A DNA stretch of 54,950 nt from Peptococcaceae bacterium 1198_IL3148 (GCA_036763105.1 JBAIYS010000017.1:1-54950); one strand, 5' to 3'; numbered from the stretch's first letter, positions 15,651 to 23,644 are shown. Made by a program: numbers and translations. Notes: a model not told the origin generated them from the sequence alone.

Positions 15651-16017
15651 ATGCTAGCCAGTTCATTTGTTCTTTGCGGTGGGCTTGCTTTTCTTTAGTT
15701 CTTTCTAAGGTTTCTTTGTCCATATGGTCTGCGTTATTATCTAGGTAGTTTTGGGTGTACTGATAATTTTGTTGTAGGTTTTGCAAGTCGTCAGTGCTGT
15801 TATGCTCTCCGTAGGCAATAACATTTTTTAAATGCTCTATTTGCTGTTCACGCTCTTTTTGAATTTTGTTGGCATGGGCAATGTTTTTATCATTTGAGAA
15901 TTCAGCATCGGAGTACTGCTCTAAATGCCGTTCTGTTCTGGTGTGGTTGTCAACCAGGTTAATTAGGTTTTCAATTCTGCGGGCGTTTTCCCTTTGGGCA
16001 CCTTTGTCGGTTTGCAT
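15649..16017 (-). CDS. Small hydrophilic helical protein of unknown function
   Basis: Protein of 122 aa, not recognised. It is very rich in Asn, Gln, Glu, Lys and His, has no cysteine and no membrane segment, and is predicted by eye to be almost entirely helical with coiled-coil character. The ribosome site AAGGAGGG lies ten bases before the ATG and is excellent, so the gene is very likely real. It stands alone and converges on the TRAP operon. Small Asn/Gln-rich helical proteins of this type occur among spore or stress proteins, but nothing here proves that. Confidence 0.7.
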   Translation of the reverse strand: MQTDKGAQRENARRIENLINLVDNHTRTERHLEQYSDAEFSNDKNIAHANKIQKEREQQIEHLKNVIAYGEHNSTDDLQNLQQNYQYTQNYLDNNADHMDKETLERTKEKQAHRKEQMNWLA

Positions 16018-16126
16018 ATTTTAAACCCTCCTTTTTAGGTAGTACACAATTATTTTTCTTATTTAAATCGGTAATCATACTATAGAAACGGTGGCAAAAT
16101 ACTCCTATTGACATGGCTAATAAAAG

Positions 16127-16155
16127 TTGTGTTCTAAATAAAAAAATGCTATACT
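16127..16155 (+). promoter_or_regulatory. Promoter of the cold-shock gene
   Basis: TTGTGT (16127) and TATACT (16150) are separated by 17 bases. Transcription would begin near 16162, giving a 5' leader of about 120 bases, as is common for cold-shock genes. Confidence 0.6.
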
Positions 16156-16280
16156 TACATCGAGTATTAAAAAGTTGAATGACCGGTAAATCTATTGGTC
16201 CTTCTAAACTAGGGCTAAAGATTAGGGTAATACTTCAGCTTTTTGGTAAATTTATTTTATGTTTAGGAGGACCTAGTAAG

Positions 16281-16478
16281 ATGTTAGGAAAAGTAAAATG
16301 GTTTAGTGCTGAAAAAGGTTATGGATTTATTGAGAGCGATGAGGGTGGCGACGTTTTTGTTCACTTCTCTGCCATTCAAACAGAAGGCTTCAAAACATTA
16401 GAGGAAGGACAAAGGGTAGAATTTGAGGTTGTGGAAGGTAACCGTGGACCTCAAGCTTCTAACGTTATTCCTCTGTAA
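16281..16478 (+). CDS. csp: CspA-family cold-shock protein
   Basis: Protein of 65 aa forming a single cold-shock domain that binds single-stranded RNA and DNA. The RNP1-type motif KGYGFIES and the RNP2-type motif DVFVHFSAI are present. The start at ATG 16281 fits the ribosome site TAGGAGG and the usual family length; reading further upstream in frame adds unrelated sequence. It has its own promoter and terminator. Confidence 0.97.
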   Translation: MLGKVKWFSAEKGYGFIESDEGGDVFVHFSAIQTEGFKTLEEGQRVEFEVVEGNRGPQASNVIPL

Positions 16479-16501
16479 TATATAACCGACGTAAGCATAC
16501 C

Positions 16502-16537
16502 AAAGGGTATTTTCTTATTGAGAGAATACCCTTTTTA
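16502..16537 (+). terminator. Terminator of the cold-shock gene
   Basis: Hairpin AAAGGGTATTTTC/GAGAATACCCTTTTT, 23 bases after the stop codon. Confidence 0.85.
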
Positions 16538-16649
16538 GTTTGCCAAAAATATTAAAGGGAATAGACCTTTTGCAAAGGGTGTGATATATTAGGTGTATAA
16601 TTGATTGAATTATGATATTTTTCTGAATACATTGGGGTGAATATTTATA

Positions 16650-17285
16650 ATGAAATATTCCCAAAACCTATCTAAAGCGATAGCCAAAAGATTACCATTA
16701 TATCGCCAAGGGCTGGCACGATTAAAGGAGCAGGGTAAAACTACCGTTTCTTCAAAGGAACTGAGCAATGAAGTTGGTATAGAAGCGGCAATGATCAGAA
16801 AGGACTTAGCTAATTTTGGCGAACTGGGCAAACGTGGCGTTGGTTACAACGTGGACTTACTATACCGTGCCATTGGTAGAATATTAAATATCGATCAGCA
16901 TTGGGAATTTATTCTGGTGGGCTCTGGTAAAATGGCCAGCGCCCTGGTGGAATATAACAGTCTGTACGGTAGAAATTTTCGCATAGTGGCAGTTTTCTCC
17001 CCAGAGCCAGTGGCCAAGGGCACCATGGTGGAGCAGTTAATGGTACAACCAATTACCGCCCTGGGTAAGTTTATTAAAGACCGCGAAATAAAGCTGGCCG
17101 TGCTTACAGGCCCCATAGCCAAGGCCCAGATGAGCGCAGACGTCATGGTACAAAATGGTGTTCAAGCGATATTAAACTTCACACCGCTGAAAATAGAGGT
17201 GCCAGAAAATGTGCACGTGGTTAATGATATTTTAACCATGGAAATGCAGATGCTGGCTTGTTTACTGGATGGTGCTAAACAATAA
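16650..17285 (+). CDS. rex: Rex-like redox-sensing repressor with altered NAD-binding motif
   Basis: Protein of 211 aa. The N-terminal winged helix (SSKELSNEVGIEAAMIRKDLANFGELGKRGVGYNV region) matches Rex, which represses fermentative and respiratory genes until NADH rises. In the Rossmann domain, however, the glycine motif is GSGKMA (residues 91-96) where Rex has GxGxxG, and the strand after it reads AVFSPEP where Rex normally has AAFD. Both changes touch the NAD(H) site. It may be a paralogue sensing a different ligand. Candidate extended -10 elements lie at 16583-16601. A bidirectional-looking terminator follows. Confidence 0.85.
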   Translation: MKYSQNLSKAIAKRLPLYRQGLARLKEQGKTTVSSKELSNEVGIEAAMIRKDLANFGELGKRGVGYNVDLLYRAIGRILNIDQHWEFILVGSGKMASALVEYNSLYGRNFRIVAVFSPEPVAKGTMVEQLMVQPITALGKFIKDREIKLAVLTGPIAKAQMSADVMVQNGVQAILNFTPLKIEVPENVHVVNDILTMEMQMLACLLDGAKQ

Positions 17286-17323
17286 AGGGGCGGTGGCAAA
17301 GTTTTGCCACCGCCCCTTTATTA
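17281..17323. terminator. Shared terminator between rex and ylbF-like genes
   Basis: Perfect hairpin with arms AAAGGGGCGGTGGCAA and TTGCCACCGCCCCTTT flanked by A-rich and T-rich tails. It lies between convergent genes, so it can serve both strands. Confidence 0.93.
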
Positions 17324-17665
17324 TTCTGTTATTCCTGCTTGCATTTTTTTATTAACGGCTATCACCAAGTCATAAAATTGTTGACTGCGGTCAAACCAGT
17401 TTTTAACAATGGGGTTGGCCATTGCTTTATCTTCCACTTCTTTTAACTGTACTTTGTTTTTCTCCGTTAACATGTGGCCCAGTTTTTCCATCCGCTCAAA
17501 AGAATTTTTAAGGGTTTGAAAATCCTTAACCAACTTGCGGGCTTCCCGGTTGCTTCTTAGCTGCTGTTCAGCCTCTTGCTTTTGCAAAAATTCCTTAGTT
17601 TCGGCCAAGGCTTGTCCTATTTTCTCAGCCAACGCCAGCATATCTTTATTTTTATCATCAGACAA
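17321..17665 (-). CDS. YlbF/YmcA-family protein
   Basis: Protein of 114 aa, all helical, with a DMLALAEKIGQALAETKEF start and a central EARKLVKDFQTLKNSFERM stretch, as in the YlbF/YmcA (Com_YlbF) family. In Bacillus these proteins form a complex that guides RNase Y-dependent mRNA processing and influences competence, biofilm and sporulation. I place the start at TTG 17665, eight bases after GGAGG; the GTG at 17672-17674 is directly adjacent to that site and too close. Confidence 0.8.
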   Translation of the reverse strand: MSDDKNKDMLALAEKIGQALAETKEFLQKQEAEQQLRSNREARKLVKDFQTLKNSFERMEKLGHMLTEKNKVQLKEVEDKAMANPIVKNWFDRSQQFYDLVIAVNKKMQAGITE

Positions 17666-17992
17666 AATGGACACCTCCTAATATAATTTCCTACTTTATT
17701 ATAATATCCCACAAAAAAATGGCAAGCGATCTGTTTTAATATGCAAATTGTAAAATACTCCCCCTTTACTAAGGGCGAAAGTTAGTGTTATTATTTGTAG
17801 GTAAAGGGTAATAGCATCTATTTTCTGAAAAAAGTAATTGGTAGGGAAGGAATAATTTAATATATCACGAATAAAAGTTATTAGGAATTTTGTGATATAA
17901 TAGACTAGCTAACTAATTGATTAAAATGGAGACTACTCCCTTGAGAGAAGGGTAGTTTTCAATAAAGAAAAAGTTAAAGGAGGTCATGGGGA
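17666..17992. other. Intergenic region before the ferredoxin-dsrMK operon
   Basis: About 330 bases with no gene. It holds the ylbF-like ribosome site, an extended -10 promoter at 17893-17901, an AACTAATTGATTA stretch at 17911 resembling the motif seen before dsrB, and an imperfect hairpin at 17931-17957 (ACTACTCCCTT/GAAGGGTAGT) followed by TTTTC, which could be a leader attenuator. Confidence 0.5.
17893..17901 (+). promoter_or_regulatory. Extended -10 promoter for fdx-dsrMK
   Basis: TGATATAAT is an extended -10 element (TG, one base, then TATAAT). No good -35 box is visible, which is normal for this class. Similar TTTTGTGATATA(A/C)T strings precede ywlC at 51527. Confidence 0.5.
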
Positions 17993-18181
17993 ATGTACAT
18001 GGTATCTATCGATGCTGACAAGTGCGAAGGTTGTGGTGAATGCGTAGATGCATGCCCAGCAGCTATTTTGGAGATGGTTGACGGCAAAGCAGTGGTAACC
18101 GGTAGCGAAACCGACTGCATGGGCTGTGAAACCTGTGTTGTAACCTGTCCGAATGCTGCCCCAACCGTTTCAGAACTGTAA
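17993..18181 (+). CDS. 2[4Fe-4S] ferredoxin preceding dsrMK
   Basis: Ferredoxin of 62 aa with two cluster motifs, CEGCGECVDACP (about residues 11-22) and CMGCETCVVTCP (about residues 42-53). It is encoded directly before dsrM behind the ribosome site AAGGAGGT, so it may donate electrons to or accept them from the DsrMK complex or the sulfite reductase. The first motif is a normal CxxCxxCxxxCP. Confidence 0.93.
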   Translation: MYMVSIDADKCEGCGECVDACPAAILEMVDGKAVVTGSETDCMGCETCVVTCPNAAPTVSEL

Positions 18182-18203
18182 TTTTAATTTACTAACATTA
18201 CCT

Positions 18204-18239
18204 TGCAGGTGATGTTATTACCACATAGCACCACCTGCA
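18204..18239 (+). promoter_or_regulatory. Hairpin between ferredoxin and dsrM genes
   Basis: Inverted repeat TGCAGGTG/CACCTGCA with a 20-base loop and no T run. It may mark an mRNA processing or stability element that sets different levels of ferredoxin and DsrMK. Confidence 0.5.
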
Positions 18240-18287
18240 CCAACTTAAAAATAACCTAATTTAGGATCACCCCAAGGAGGTGTACCT

Positions 18288-19100
18288 GTGACATTCTTCG
18301 TTGTCCAAGTGTTGCCCTATCTAGCTGTAACAATTTTTGTAGTAGGTTTACTGTATCGCCTCGGTAGATGGGCCAGCGCTAGAATTGTTCACAATATTGT
18401 TTTAACGCCAGCGCCCCCTACATTAGGCGGGGCAGCGGTCAATTATGCTGCTGAAGTGGCATTGTTTAGAAGCATGTGGAAAAGTGATAAGAGTTTATGG
18501 GCCGGTGCATGGATTATGCACTTTGCACTCTTAAACATTATCGGTGGACATATTGTCGGTTTTGCATTTTTAGGAGAACAGTTTAAGTACATTGGTACTT
18601 CACCAGAACTAAGTACACATCTGTCAGAAATACTTGGTACCAGTATGGGTATCGTCATTTGGATTGCGTTGCTTTATTTATTGTACAGACGCTTAGCCAT
18701 CAATGAAGTAAAATTGGTTTCTAACCCAGCGGACTACCTACACTTAATTCTATTGCTGTGTATCGTTACATTAGGTAACGTAATGCGTTTGTTGCCAGAT
18801 GCTTATGGTATTGACTATCTAACAGCACAAACTTATTTAGTACAACTGGCCACTTTCCAAGCAGTTGATACAAGTAACTTTAACATTATCTTCATTTTGC
18901 ACCTGTTATTTGTTCAACTATTAATGATTATTTTCCCATTCAGTAAACTGTTGCACTCAGTGGGTATGTTTGCAGAGCGTTGGATTATCAACCGGCCATA
19001 TGTTGAGCCAGCTCCTGGAATGCCCGGTGCAAATGTAAGTGTGTCCAGTGGCGCCACTAGCGTTGTTTCTGGTGGTAAAACTACTTCAGAGGGGGTTTAG
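18288..19100 (+). CDS. dsrM: DsrM, membrane cytochrome b subunit of the DsrMK complex
   Basis: Protein of 270 aa with about five to six membrane segments, related to the gamma subunit of nitrate reductase. Histidines suitable for heme b are in the hydrophobic segments (WIMHFALLNIIGGH near residues 77-90, and LHLILLL and FILHLLF further on). DsrM takes electrons from menaquinol and passes them to DsrK for reduction of the DsrC trisulfide. GTG start with ribosome site AAGGAGGT. Four bases separate it from dsrK. Confidence 0.94.
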   Translation: MTFFVVQVLPYLAVTIFVVGLLYRLGRWASARIVHNIVLTPAPPTLGGAAVNYAAEVALFRSMWKSDKSLWAGAWIMHFALLNIIGGHIVGFAFLGEQFKYIGTSPELSTHLSEILGTSMGIVIWIALLYLLYRRLAINEVKLVSNPADYLHLILLLCIVTLGNVMRLLPDAYGIDYLTAQTYLVQLATFQAVDTSNFNIIFILHLLFVQLLMIIFPFSKLLHSVGMFAERWIINRPYVEPAPGMPGANVSVSSGATSVVSGGKTTSEGV

Positions 19101-19103
19101 CGC

Positions 19104-20492
19104 ATGATTATTGGAAACAATTATACAGCTCCAAATATGGCAAACGAAAAGGATATGCGCGCCCTGTTTATCGACCCTGTGCCAGATGATCGCAAGGTTC
19201 AAGAGGCGCTGAAACATTTAAAATTTTTGGTAGAAAAGTTTCGTCCTTTAATGTTGGCAATGGAATCCTGTACTAAATGTGGTCTTTGTGCAGAAAACTG
19301 CCACACCTATTTGGGTACCCGTGACCCAAATAATATCCCCACCAACCGGGCAGACCTATTCCGTAAAGCATGGAAAGCTGCCTATACCGTAGAAGGTAGA
19401 TTGTTTGGCAAAATGGTTGGTGCCGAGCCGTTATCATTAGATACCATTAATAAAATGTACTCATACTTCTATCAGTGCAATGAGTGCCGCCGTTGTGCGC
19501 TGGTGTGCCCCTTTGGTATTGATACCTGTGAAGTAACCTTTGCTGGTCGTCAATTGCTGCACTGGTTAGGTATGGTGCCAAAACTGCAAGCATCCGTTGG
19601 TGCTGCCATGTATAAAACCGGTAACCACACTGGCTTGCCAAAACCGGGTCTGGTGGACACCTGCGAATTCTTAGAAGAAGAAATGCAGGAAGAAACCGGG
19701 GTAGATATTAAAATCCCGGTAGACAAACCGGCTGATGTATTATACATTCCATCTTCTGCTGACTTTTTGCTAAACCCCAACACCATGATGGGGGCAGCTA
19801 AGTTTTTCCACTACTTAGGTGTTAATTGGACCATGAGTAGTGAAATTGCAGAGGCTGGTAACTTTGGTTTGTTGTTTGACCAACGCTATACCATGCGACA
19901 TAACACCATGCGTTTGTTGAATGAAGCGGTTAAGTTAGGTGTTAAGAAGATTGTCTGGGGTGAATGTGGTCACGGCTGGCGTACCGGTAAAATGTATGTC
20001 CCCAGCATGGCTGACCGTCCAATTCCAGTGCCGATTGTCCACCTACACGATGAGACTTCGTACTACATTCGGACCGGTCAATTAAAACTTCACCCTGAGG
20101 CTAATGATCATCCGACTACACTGCATGACCCATGTAACTTTGGTCGGGCATGTAACCTCAGTGAAAAACTGCGTGAAGTATTGAGACCATGTGTCAATGA
20201 TTTTAGAGAAATGACTCCCAACCGTGAGCGTAACTTCTGTTGCGGCGGTGGTTCAGCTATTCTTTATGATGAGCCAGAAATGTATGAACTGCGCATCAAG
20301 TTTTCAGCTAAAAAGGCTGAACAGGTACGCGCCACCGGTGTGGGCGAAAATGGCAATGGCTATTTAGTTGCTCCCTGCTCAATCTGTAAAGCACAGTTAT
20401 ATCCAATGGTAGAAGAGCATAAACTGGGGGTAGAAGTAAAAGGTTTAATTGATTTGGTCGGAACGGCGTTATATCCACCAATAAACGCTTAA
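19104..20492 (+). CDS. dsrK: DsrK, HdrD-like Fe-S subunit of the DsrMK complex
   Basis: Protein of 462 aa. Two [4Fe-4S] motifs are near the N-terminus (CTKCGLCAENCH near residue 53 and CNECRRCALVCP near residue 125). Two CCG-type domains follow, with GECGHGW and later DPCNF, NFCCGGG and APCSICKAQ, which hold the special noncubane-type cluster known from heterodisulfide reductase HdrB/HdrD. DsrK reduces the DsrC trisulfide in the cytoplasm with electrons from DsrM. Gram-positive sulfate reducers usually have only DsrMK and no DsrJOP, as here. Confidence 0.95.
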   Translation: MIIGNNYTAPNMANEKDMRALFIDPVPDDRKVQEALKHLKFLVEKFRPLMLAMESCTKCGLCAENCHTYLGTRDPNNIPTNRADLFRKAWKAAYTVEGRLFGKMVGAEPLSLDTINKMYSYFYQCNECRRCALVCPFGIDTCEVTFAGRQLLHWLGMVPKLQASVGAAMYKTGNHTGLPKPGLVDTCEFLEEEMQEETGVDIKIPVDKPADVLYIPSSADFLLNPNTMMGAAKFFHYLGVNWTMSSEIAEAGNFGLLFDQRYTMRHNTMRLLNEAVKLGVKKIVWGECGHGWRTGKMYVPSMADRPIPVPIVHLHDETSYYIRTGQLKLHPEANDHPTTLHDPCNFGRACNLSEKLREVLRPCVNDFREMTPNRERNFCCGGGSAILYDEPEMYELRIKFSAKKAEQVRATGVGENGNGYLVAPCSICKAQLYPMVEEHKLGVEVKGLIDLVGTALYPPINA

Positions 20493-20558
20493 AAGGGACT
20501 AGCATATTTTCCAAAAATATATTAAAATATTTAAAGCATGTTTTATAATGCTAACATG

Positions 20559-20598
20559 TGGTGAGATATTATAAAAATAAATTTATTATCGCACCACA
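20559..20598 (+). promoter_or_regulatory. 5'-leader hairpin of dsrC
   Basis: GTGGTG at 20559 pairs with CACCAC at 20593, enclosing partially paired GATA/TATC and an AT-rich loop. A TATAAT at 20544 just before it could be the -10 box, which would place the hairpin at the very 5' end of the dsrC mRNA. Such terminal hairpins often stabilise abundant messages. Confidence 0.45.
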
Positions 20599-20631
20599 GG
20601 GAAATAAAAAACTTATGGAGGTGTCTCCCTA

Positions 20632-20949
20632 ATGCCATTTGTAGAAATCGGCGGTCAACAGATTGAAATCGACGAGGACGGTTTCCTTCTAAACACTGAT
20701 GTGTGGACTGAAGAAGCAGCCCACTACTTTGCAAAAGAAGAAGGTATCGAAGAATTAACCGAAGATCACTGGAAAGTTATCAACTATCTCCGTGACTACT
20801 TCTTCCAATTCGGTATCGCTCCAATGATTCGTAAACTTTGCAAAGAAACCGGCTTCAGCTTGAAGCAAATCTATCAATTATTCCCATCAGGCCCAGCTAA
20901 AGGTGCTTGTAAATGTGCTGGCCTGCCAAAACCAACTGGTTGTGTATAA
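20632..20949 (+). CDS. dsrC: DsrC, sulfur-carrier protein
   Basis: Protein of 105 aa. DsrC carries sulfur from sulfite reductase DsrAB as a trisulfide between two cysteines on its mobile C-terminal arm. Here the arm ends in CKCAGLPKPTGCV, with Cys93 and Cys104 in the canonical 11-residue spacing; Cys95 is extra. The core shows WTEEAAHYFAKEEGI, LTEDHWKVINYLRDYF and KLCKETGFSLKQIYQLFPSGPAKGA regions. It has its own ribosome site (TGGAGGTG) and terminator, and its codon choice suggests high expression. Confidence 0.97.
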   Translation: MPFVEIGGQQIEIDEDGFLLNTDVWTEEAAHYFAKEEGIEELTEDHWKVINYLRDYFFQFGIAPMIRKLCKETGFSLKQIYQLFPSGPAKGACKCAGLPKPTGCV

Positions 20950-20964
20950 TTAAAAAACAAAGTG

Positions 20965-20996
20965 TCGCCCTCACCATCCGGTGAGGGCGATCTTTT
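20965..20996 (+). terminator. Terminator of dsrC
   Basis: Perfect stem TCGCCCTCACC/GGTGAGGGCGA with an ATCC loop, followed by TCTTTT. Confidence 0.93.
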
Positions 20997-21055
20997 CTAA
21001 ATTCTTGTAGGCTATCGTGGTTAGCCAATATTTTGAGAAAGGCAGGGAAGGCTGA

Positions 21056-22489
21056 ATGAACAAACTAGAGAATGTACCAAGATTAATCATTGCCGCTCCA
21101 CAAGGTCGTTCCGGAAAGACCACCATCACAGTTGGATTACTGGCTGCCCTCACTGCCAGGGGGTTAAAGGTACAGCCCTTTAAAAAAGGTCCTGACTTTA
21201 TTGATCCCAGTTGGTTAACCAAGGTGGCCGGAAGAACCTGTCGCAACTTAGACAGTTACATGATGGATAAAGAAACCATTAAGGCGTCCTTTGCCACCCA
21301 CAGTCAAGGGGCAGATATCAGCATCATTGAAGGGGCGATGGGCCTCTTTGACGGCGTTGATGTGGAAGGCAGTGGCAGCGCGGCAGAGGTTGCCAAAACC
21401 GTTAAAGCCCCGGTGATATTGGTGGTCAACTGTACCAGAATGACCCGGAGTGTGGCCGCGATGGTCAATGGCTACAGATACTTTGATCCCGATATTAACG
21501 TGGCCGGTGTAATTTTAAACAATGTGGCCCGCAGTCGCCATCAGAATGTGCTGAGGGCATCCATCGAGAAGTACTGTGACATTCCGGTGCTGGGCATGAT
21601 GCCCAAGGGTGACCAATACACCATACCCGATCGGCACTTGGGACTGATTCCTGCCGAGGAAGATGTTTCACTGCATCAAGCGGTGGATCGCATGGCCGAG
21701 GCGGCGGAAAAGTATTTGGACTTGGATGAAATATTAGAGGTGGCGGCCACCGCCCCGGCAATTGAAAGTAATGCCGCGGTGGCACCGCCGCTCACTAAAA
21801 TAAAAAGACCTCACGAGGTGGATTACCTTTCTGGCACCACCAAGATTGGTGTGGTGATGGACAAGGGTTTTAGTTTTTACTATCCCGAGAACTTAGAAGC
21901 CATTGCCAATGCCGGAGCAGAGTTGGTGGCCATCGATGCCATCAATGATTGTCAACTGCCGCCGGTGGATGGGCTGTTTATAGGTGGCGGTTTTCCAGAG
22001 GTGATGGCGGGGGATCTGGAAGATAACTACTCTTTGCGTAACGATATCAGGGAACGCATTGAGCAGGGGTTGCCGGTGTATGCTGAATGTGGTGGCTTAA
22101 TGTACTTAGGACGCTCCATTAGCTGGGGTGACAAAGTACACCACATGGTGGGCGCTTTGCCCTTCGATGTGGAAATGATCAAAAGGCCCATGGGCCATGG
22201 TTACATGAAGGTGGAAGTGCAGCGGGAGACCCCTTGGTTTCCCCAGGGATTAAAAATAACCGGACATGAGTTTCACCATTCCAAAGTGATTAATTTAGAA
22301 AAGGATAAAGTGGATTTTGCCTATGTGGTTAAAAAGGGCTGGGGCATAGACGGGCAGCATGATGGCCTGTTGTATAAAAATGTCTTTGCTGCTTACAACC
22401 ATCTACATGCCTTGGCGGTGCCCCATTGGGCGGACAACTTTGTAAAAATCGCTGCCAAGCATAAAAAGCAAATTGCCGCTGCAATTTAA
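21056..22489 (+). CDS. dsrN: DsrN/CbiA-like cobyrinate a,c-diamide synthase family amidotransferase
   Basis: Protein of 477 aa. The N-terminal ATP-binding domain has APQGRSGKTT (P-loop, about residues 14-23), and the C-terminal class I glutamine amidotransferase domain has YAECGGLMYLG with the catalytic Cys and FHHSKV near the end. CbiA amidates cobyrinate in B12 synthesis. The dsr-linked version DsrN amidates siroheme, giving the siroamide found in dissimilatory sulfite reductases. The position between dsrC and the rest of the dsr region, with no other B12 genes around, favours DsrN. Confidence 0.85.
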   Translation: MNKLENVPRLIIAAPQGRSGKTTITVGLLAALTARGLKVQPFKKGPDFIDPSWLTKVAGRTCRNLDSYMMDKETIKASFATHSQGADISIIEGAMGLFDGVDVEGSGSAAEVAKTVKAPVILVVNCTRMTRSVAAMVNGYRYFDPDINVAGVILNNVARSRHQNVLRASIEKYCDIPVLGMMPKGDQYTIPDRHLGLIPAEEDVSLHQAVDRMAEAAEKYLDLDEILEVAATAPAIESNAAVAPPLTKIKRPHEVDYLSGTTKIGVVMDKGFSFYYPENLEAIANAGAELVAIDAINDCQLPPVDGLFIGGGFPEVMAGDLEDNYSLRNDIRERIEQGLPVYAECGGLMYLGRSISWGDKVHHMVGALPFDVEMIKRPMGHGYMKVEVQRETPWFPQGLKITGHEFHHSKVINLEKDKVDFAYVVKKGWGIDGQHDGLLYKNVFAAYNHLHALAVPHWADNFVKIAAKHKKQIAAAI

Positions 22490-22500
22490 AATTTACCAAT

Positions 22501-22535
22501 AAGGGGCTGTTGCAAAACTGTGCAACAGCCCCTTT
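22501..22535 (+). terminator. Terminator of dsrN
   Basis: Hairpin AAGGGGCTGTTGCA/TGCAACAGCCCCTTT starting 12 bases after the stop codon. The half-sequence AGGGGCTATTGCA recurs at 54229, apparently as an interrupted copy of the same kind of terminator. Confidence 0.9.
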
Positions 22536-22559
22536 ATCTATTGTTAGTAACGAAACCCA

Positions 22560-22719
22560 GGTGTCTTTTGCCTTTGCTTTTAGATAAAAGGTTAATTTAA
22601 AACCCAGCACCTGCTGCAGCTAGCGAAACTATCCCCAAAGTGAGCGGTGCAGCAGGTGCTGGGTTTACCGTAACCTTTATCACAACAGGTAAACAAAAAT
22701 CAACCAAGCAAAAGACACC
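22560..22719. repeat. Nested palindromic repeat element, copy 1
   Basis: A 160-bp element with three nested inverted repeats: outer ends GGTGTCTTTTGC/GCAAAAGACACC, middle AAGGTTA/TAACCTT, and a perfect 19-bp inner arm (AAACCCAGCACCTGCTGCA and its complement) around a 29-base centre. The left half closely matches 25319-25392. It has no coding capacity and looks like a miniature inverted-repeat element. The rest of the 22536-22891 gap holds the hairpin at 22786 and the sleB ribosome site. Confidence 0.8.
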
Positions 22720-22785
22720 GGCTGAGAACGAACAAAGGTTTTTTAGCACTTTCATAAGTATAAATACAGAGGATGAAAGTATAAG

Positions 22786-22831
22786 AAAACCTAAGTCATT
22801 TGCCTAAACGGCAAATGCCAAGGTTTTCTAA
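22786..22831 (+). repeat. Strong hairpin upstream of sleB
   Basis: AGAAAACCT and CATTTGCC pair with GGCAAATG and AGGTTTTCT around a five-base TAAAC loop, with small internal bulges. No T run follows. It is either the terminator-like end of the neighbouring repeat element or a leader structure of sleB. CATTTGCC/GGCAAATG also bounds the repeat copy at 25319-25460. Confidence 0.6.
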
Positions 22832-22891
22832 CATAAAAGTGGGGTATGTAGGGAAAATATACTAACACAAAATAAGCGTTGAGGTGATTAT

Positions 22892-23629
22892 ATGCTGGCA
22901 CTGATTAAGTCTCGATGGAAAACGGTGATAAGTGTAACACTGGTTTTAGTGCTATTGGCTGCGGTATCGCTGGTGGGCAATGACGCCGATGCTCAAAATA
23001 AAACCCTTTACTGGGGCAGTAGCGGTGACGATGTTATTAAAGTACAAACAAAGCTAAAAAATTGGGGTTATTACGATGGCCCGGTGGACGGCTACTATGG
23101 GGCCAGCACTTTTGAAGCTGTTAAAAAATTTCAAGCTAAAAATGGCCTGACGGTGGACGGGGTTACCGGTAAAAGCACTTGGGCGGCCCTAGGCTATACG
23201 CCTACTTATGGTACCGCCCAACAGACCCAAAACACCAAAAACACAAACCAGACCACCGCCTCCCGGGGTGACGTTAACCGAGGTGATGTGTGGTTGCTGT
23301 CCAAAGTGGTGATGGGTGAGGCTGCCGATGAACCATATACCGGTAAAGTGGCGGTGGCGGCAGTATTATTAAACCGAGTGGATAGCCCTGAATTTCCCAA
23401 CACCTTAGCGGGGGTTGTTTACCAACCGCTGGCCTTCGAATCGGTAAGCAACGGTCAATACAACCGGGAAGTTAATGACGAAGCGCTGCGGGCAGCCCAG
23501 GACGCCCTGAACGGCTATGACCCCACCGGAGGTGCGCTGTTCTTCTGGAACCCATATAAACCAGTATCAAAATGGATTTGGTCCCGAACCATCACCGGTC
23601 AAATTGGCAATCACGTTTTCGGAATATAA
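22892..23629 (+). CDS. sleB: SleB spore cortex-lytic enzyme
   Basis: Protein of 245 aa. An N-terminal hydrophobic signal segment (about residues 12-35) is followed by a peptidoglycan-binding domain (GSSGDDVIKVQTKLKNWGYY through WAALGYTP, about residues 43-110) and a C-terminal hydrolase_2 domain (VVMGEAADEPYTGKVAVAAV onward) that acts as a lytic transglycosylase on spore cortex. The catalytic Glu is in GEA. SleB is laid down in the forespore and acts at germination. It forms a pair with ypeB, 15 bases downstream. Ribosome site GAGGTGAT. Confidence 0.94.
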   Translation: MLALIKSRWKTVISVTLVLVLLAAVSLVGNDADAQNKTLYWGSSGDDVIKVQTKLKNWGYYDGPVDGYYGASTFEAVKKFQAKNGLTVDGVTGKSTWAALGYTPTYGTAQQTQNTKNTNQTTASRGDVNRGDVWLLSKVVMGEAADEPYTGKVAVAAVLLNRVDSPEFPNTLAGVVYQPLAFESVSNGQYNREVNDEALRAAQDALNGYDPTGGALFFWNPYKPVSKWIWSRTITGQIGNHVFGI

Positions 23630-23644
23630 GGGGGTATTAAACAA

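Noticed and set aside
16179-16280. N-terminal extension of the cold-shock protein
   Set aside because: In frame with the gene but without a ribosome site. The strong TAGGAGG before 16281 and the normal 65-aa family length favour the shorter form.
17880-17905. Rex operator upstream of the ferredoxin gene
   Set aside because: TTGTGATATAA looks like half of a Rex site (TTGTGA), but the second inverted half is missing. It is better read as an extended -10 promoter.
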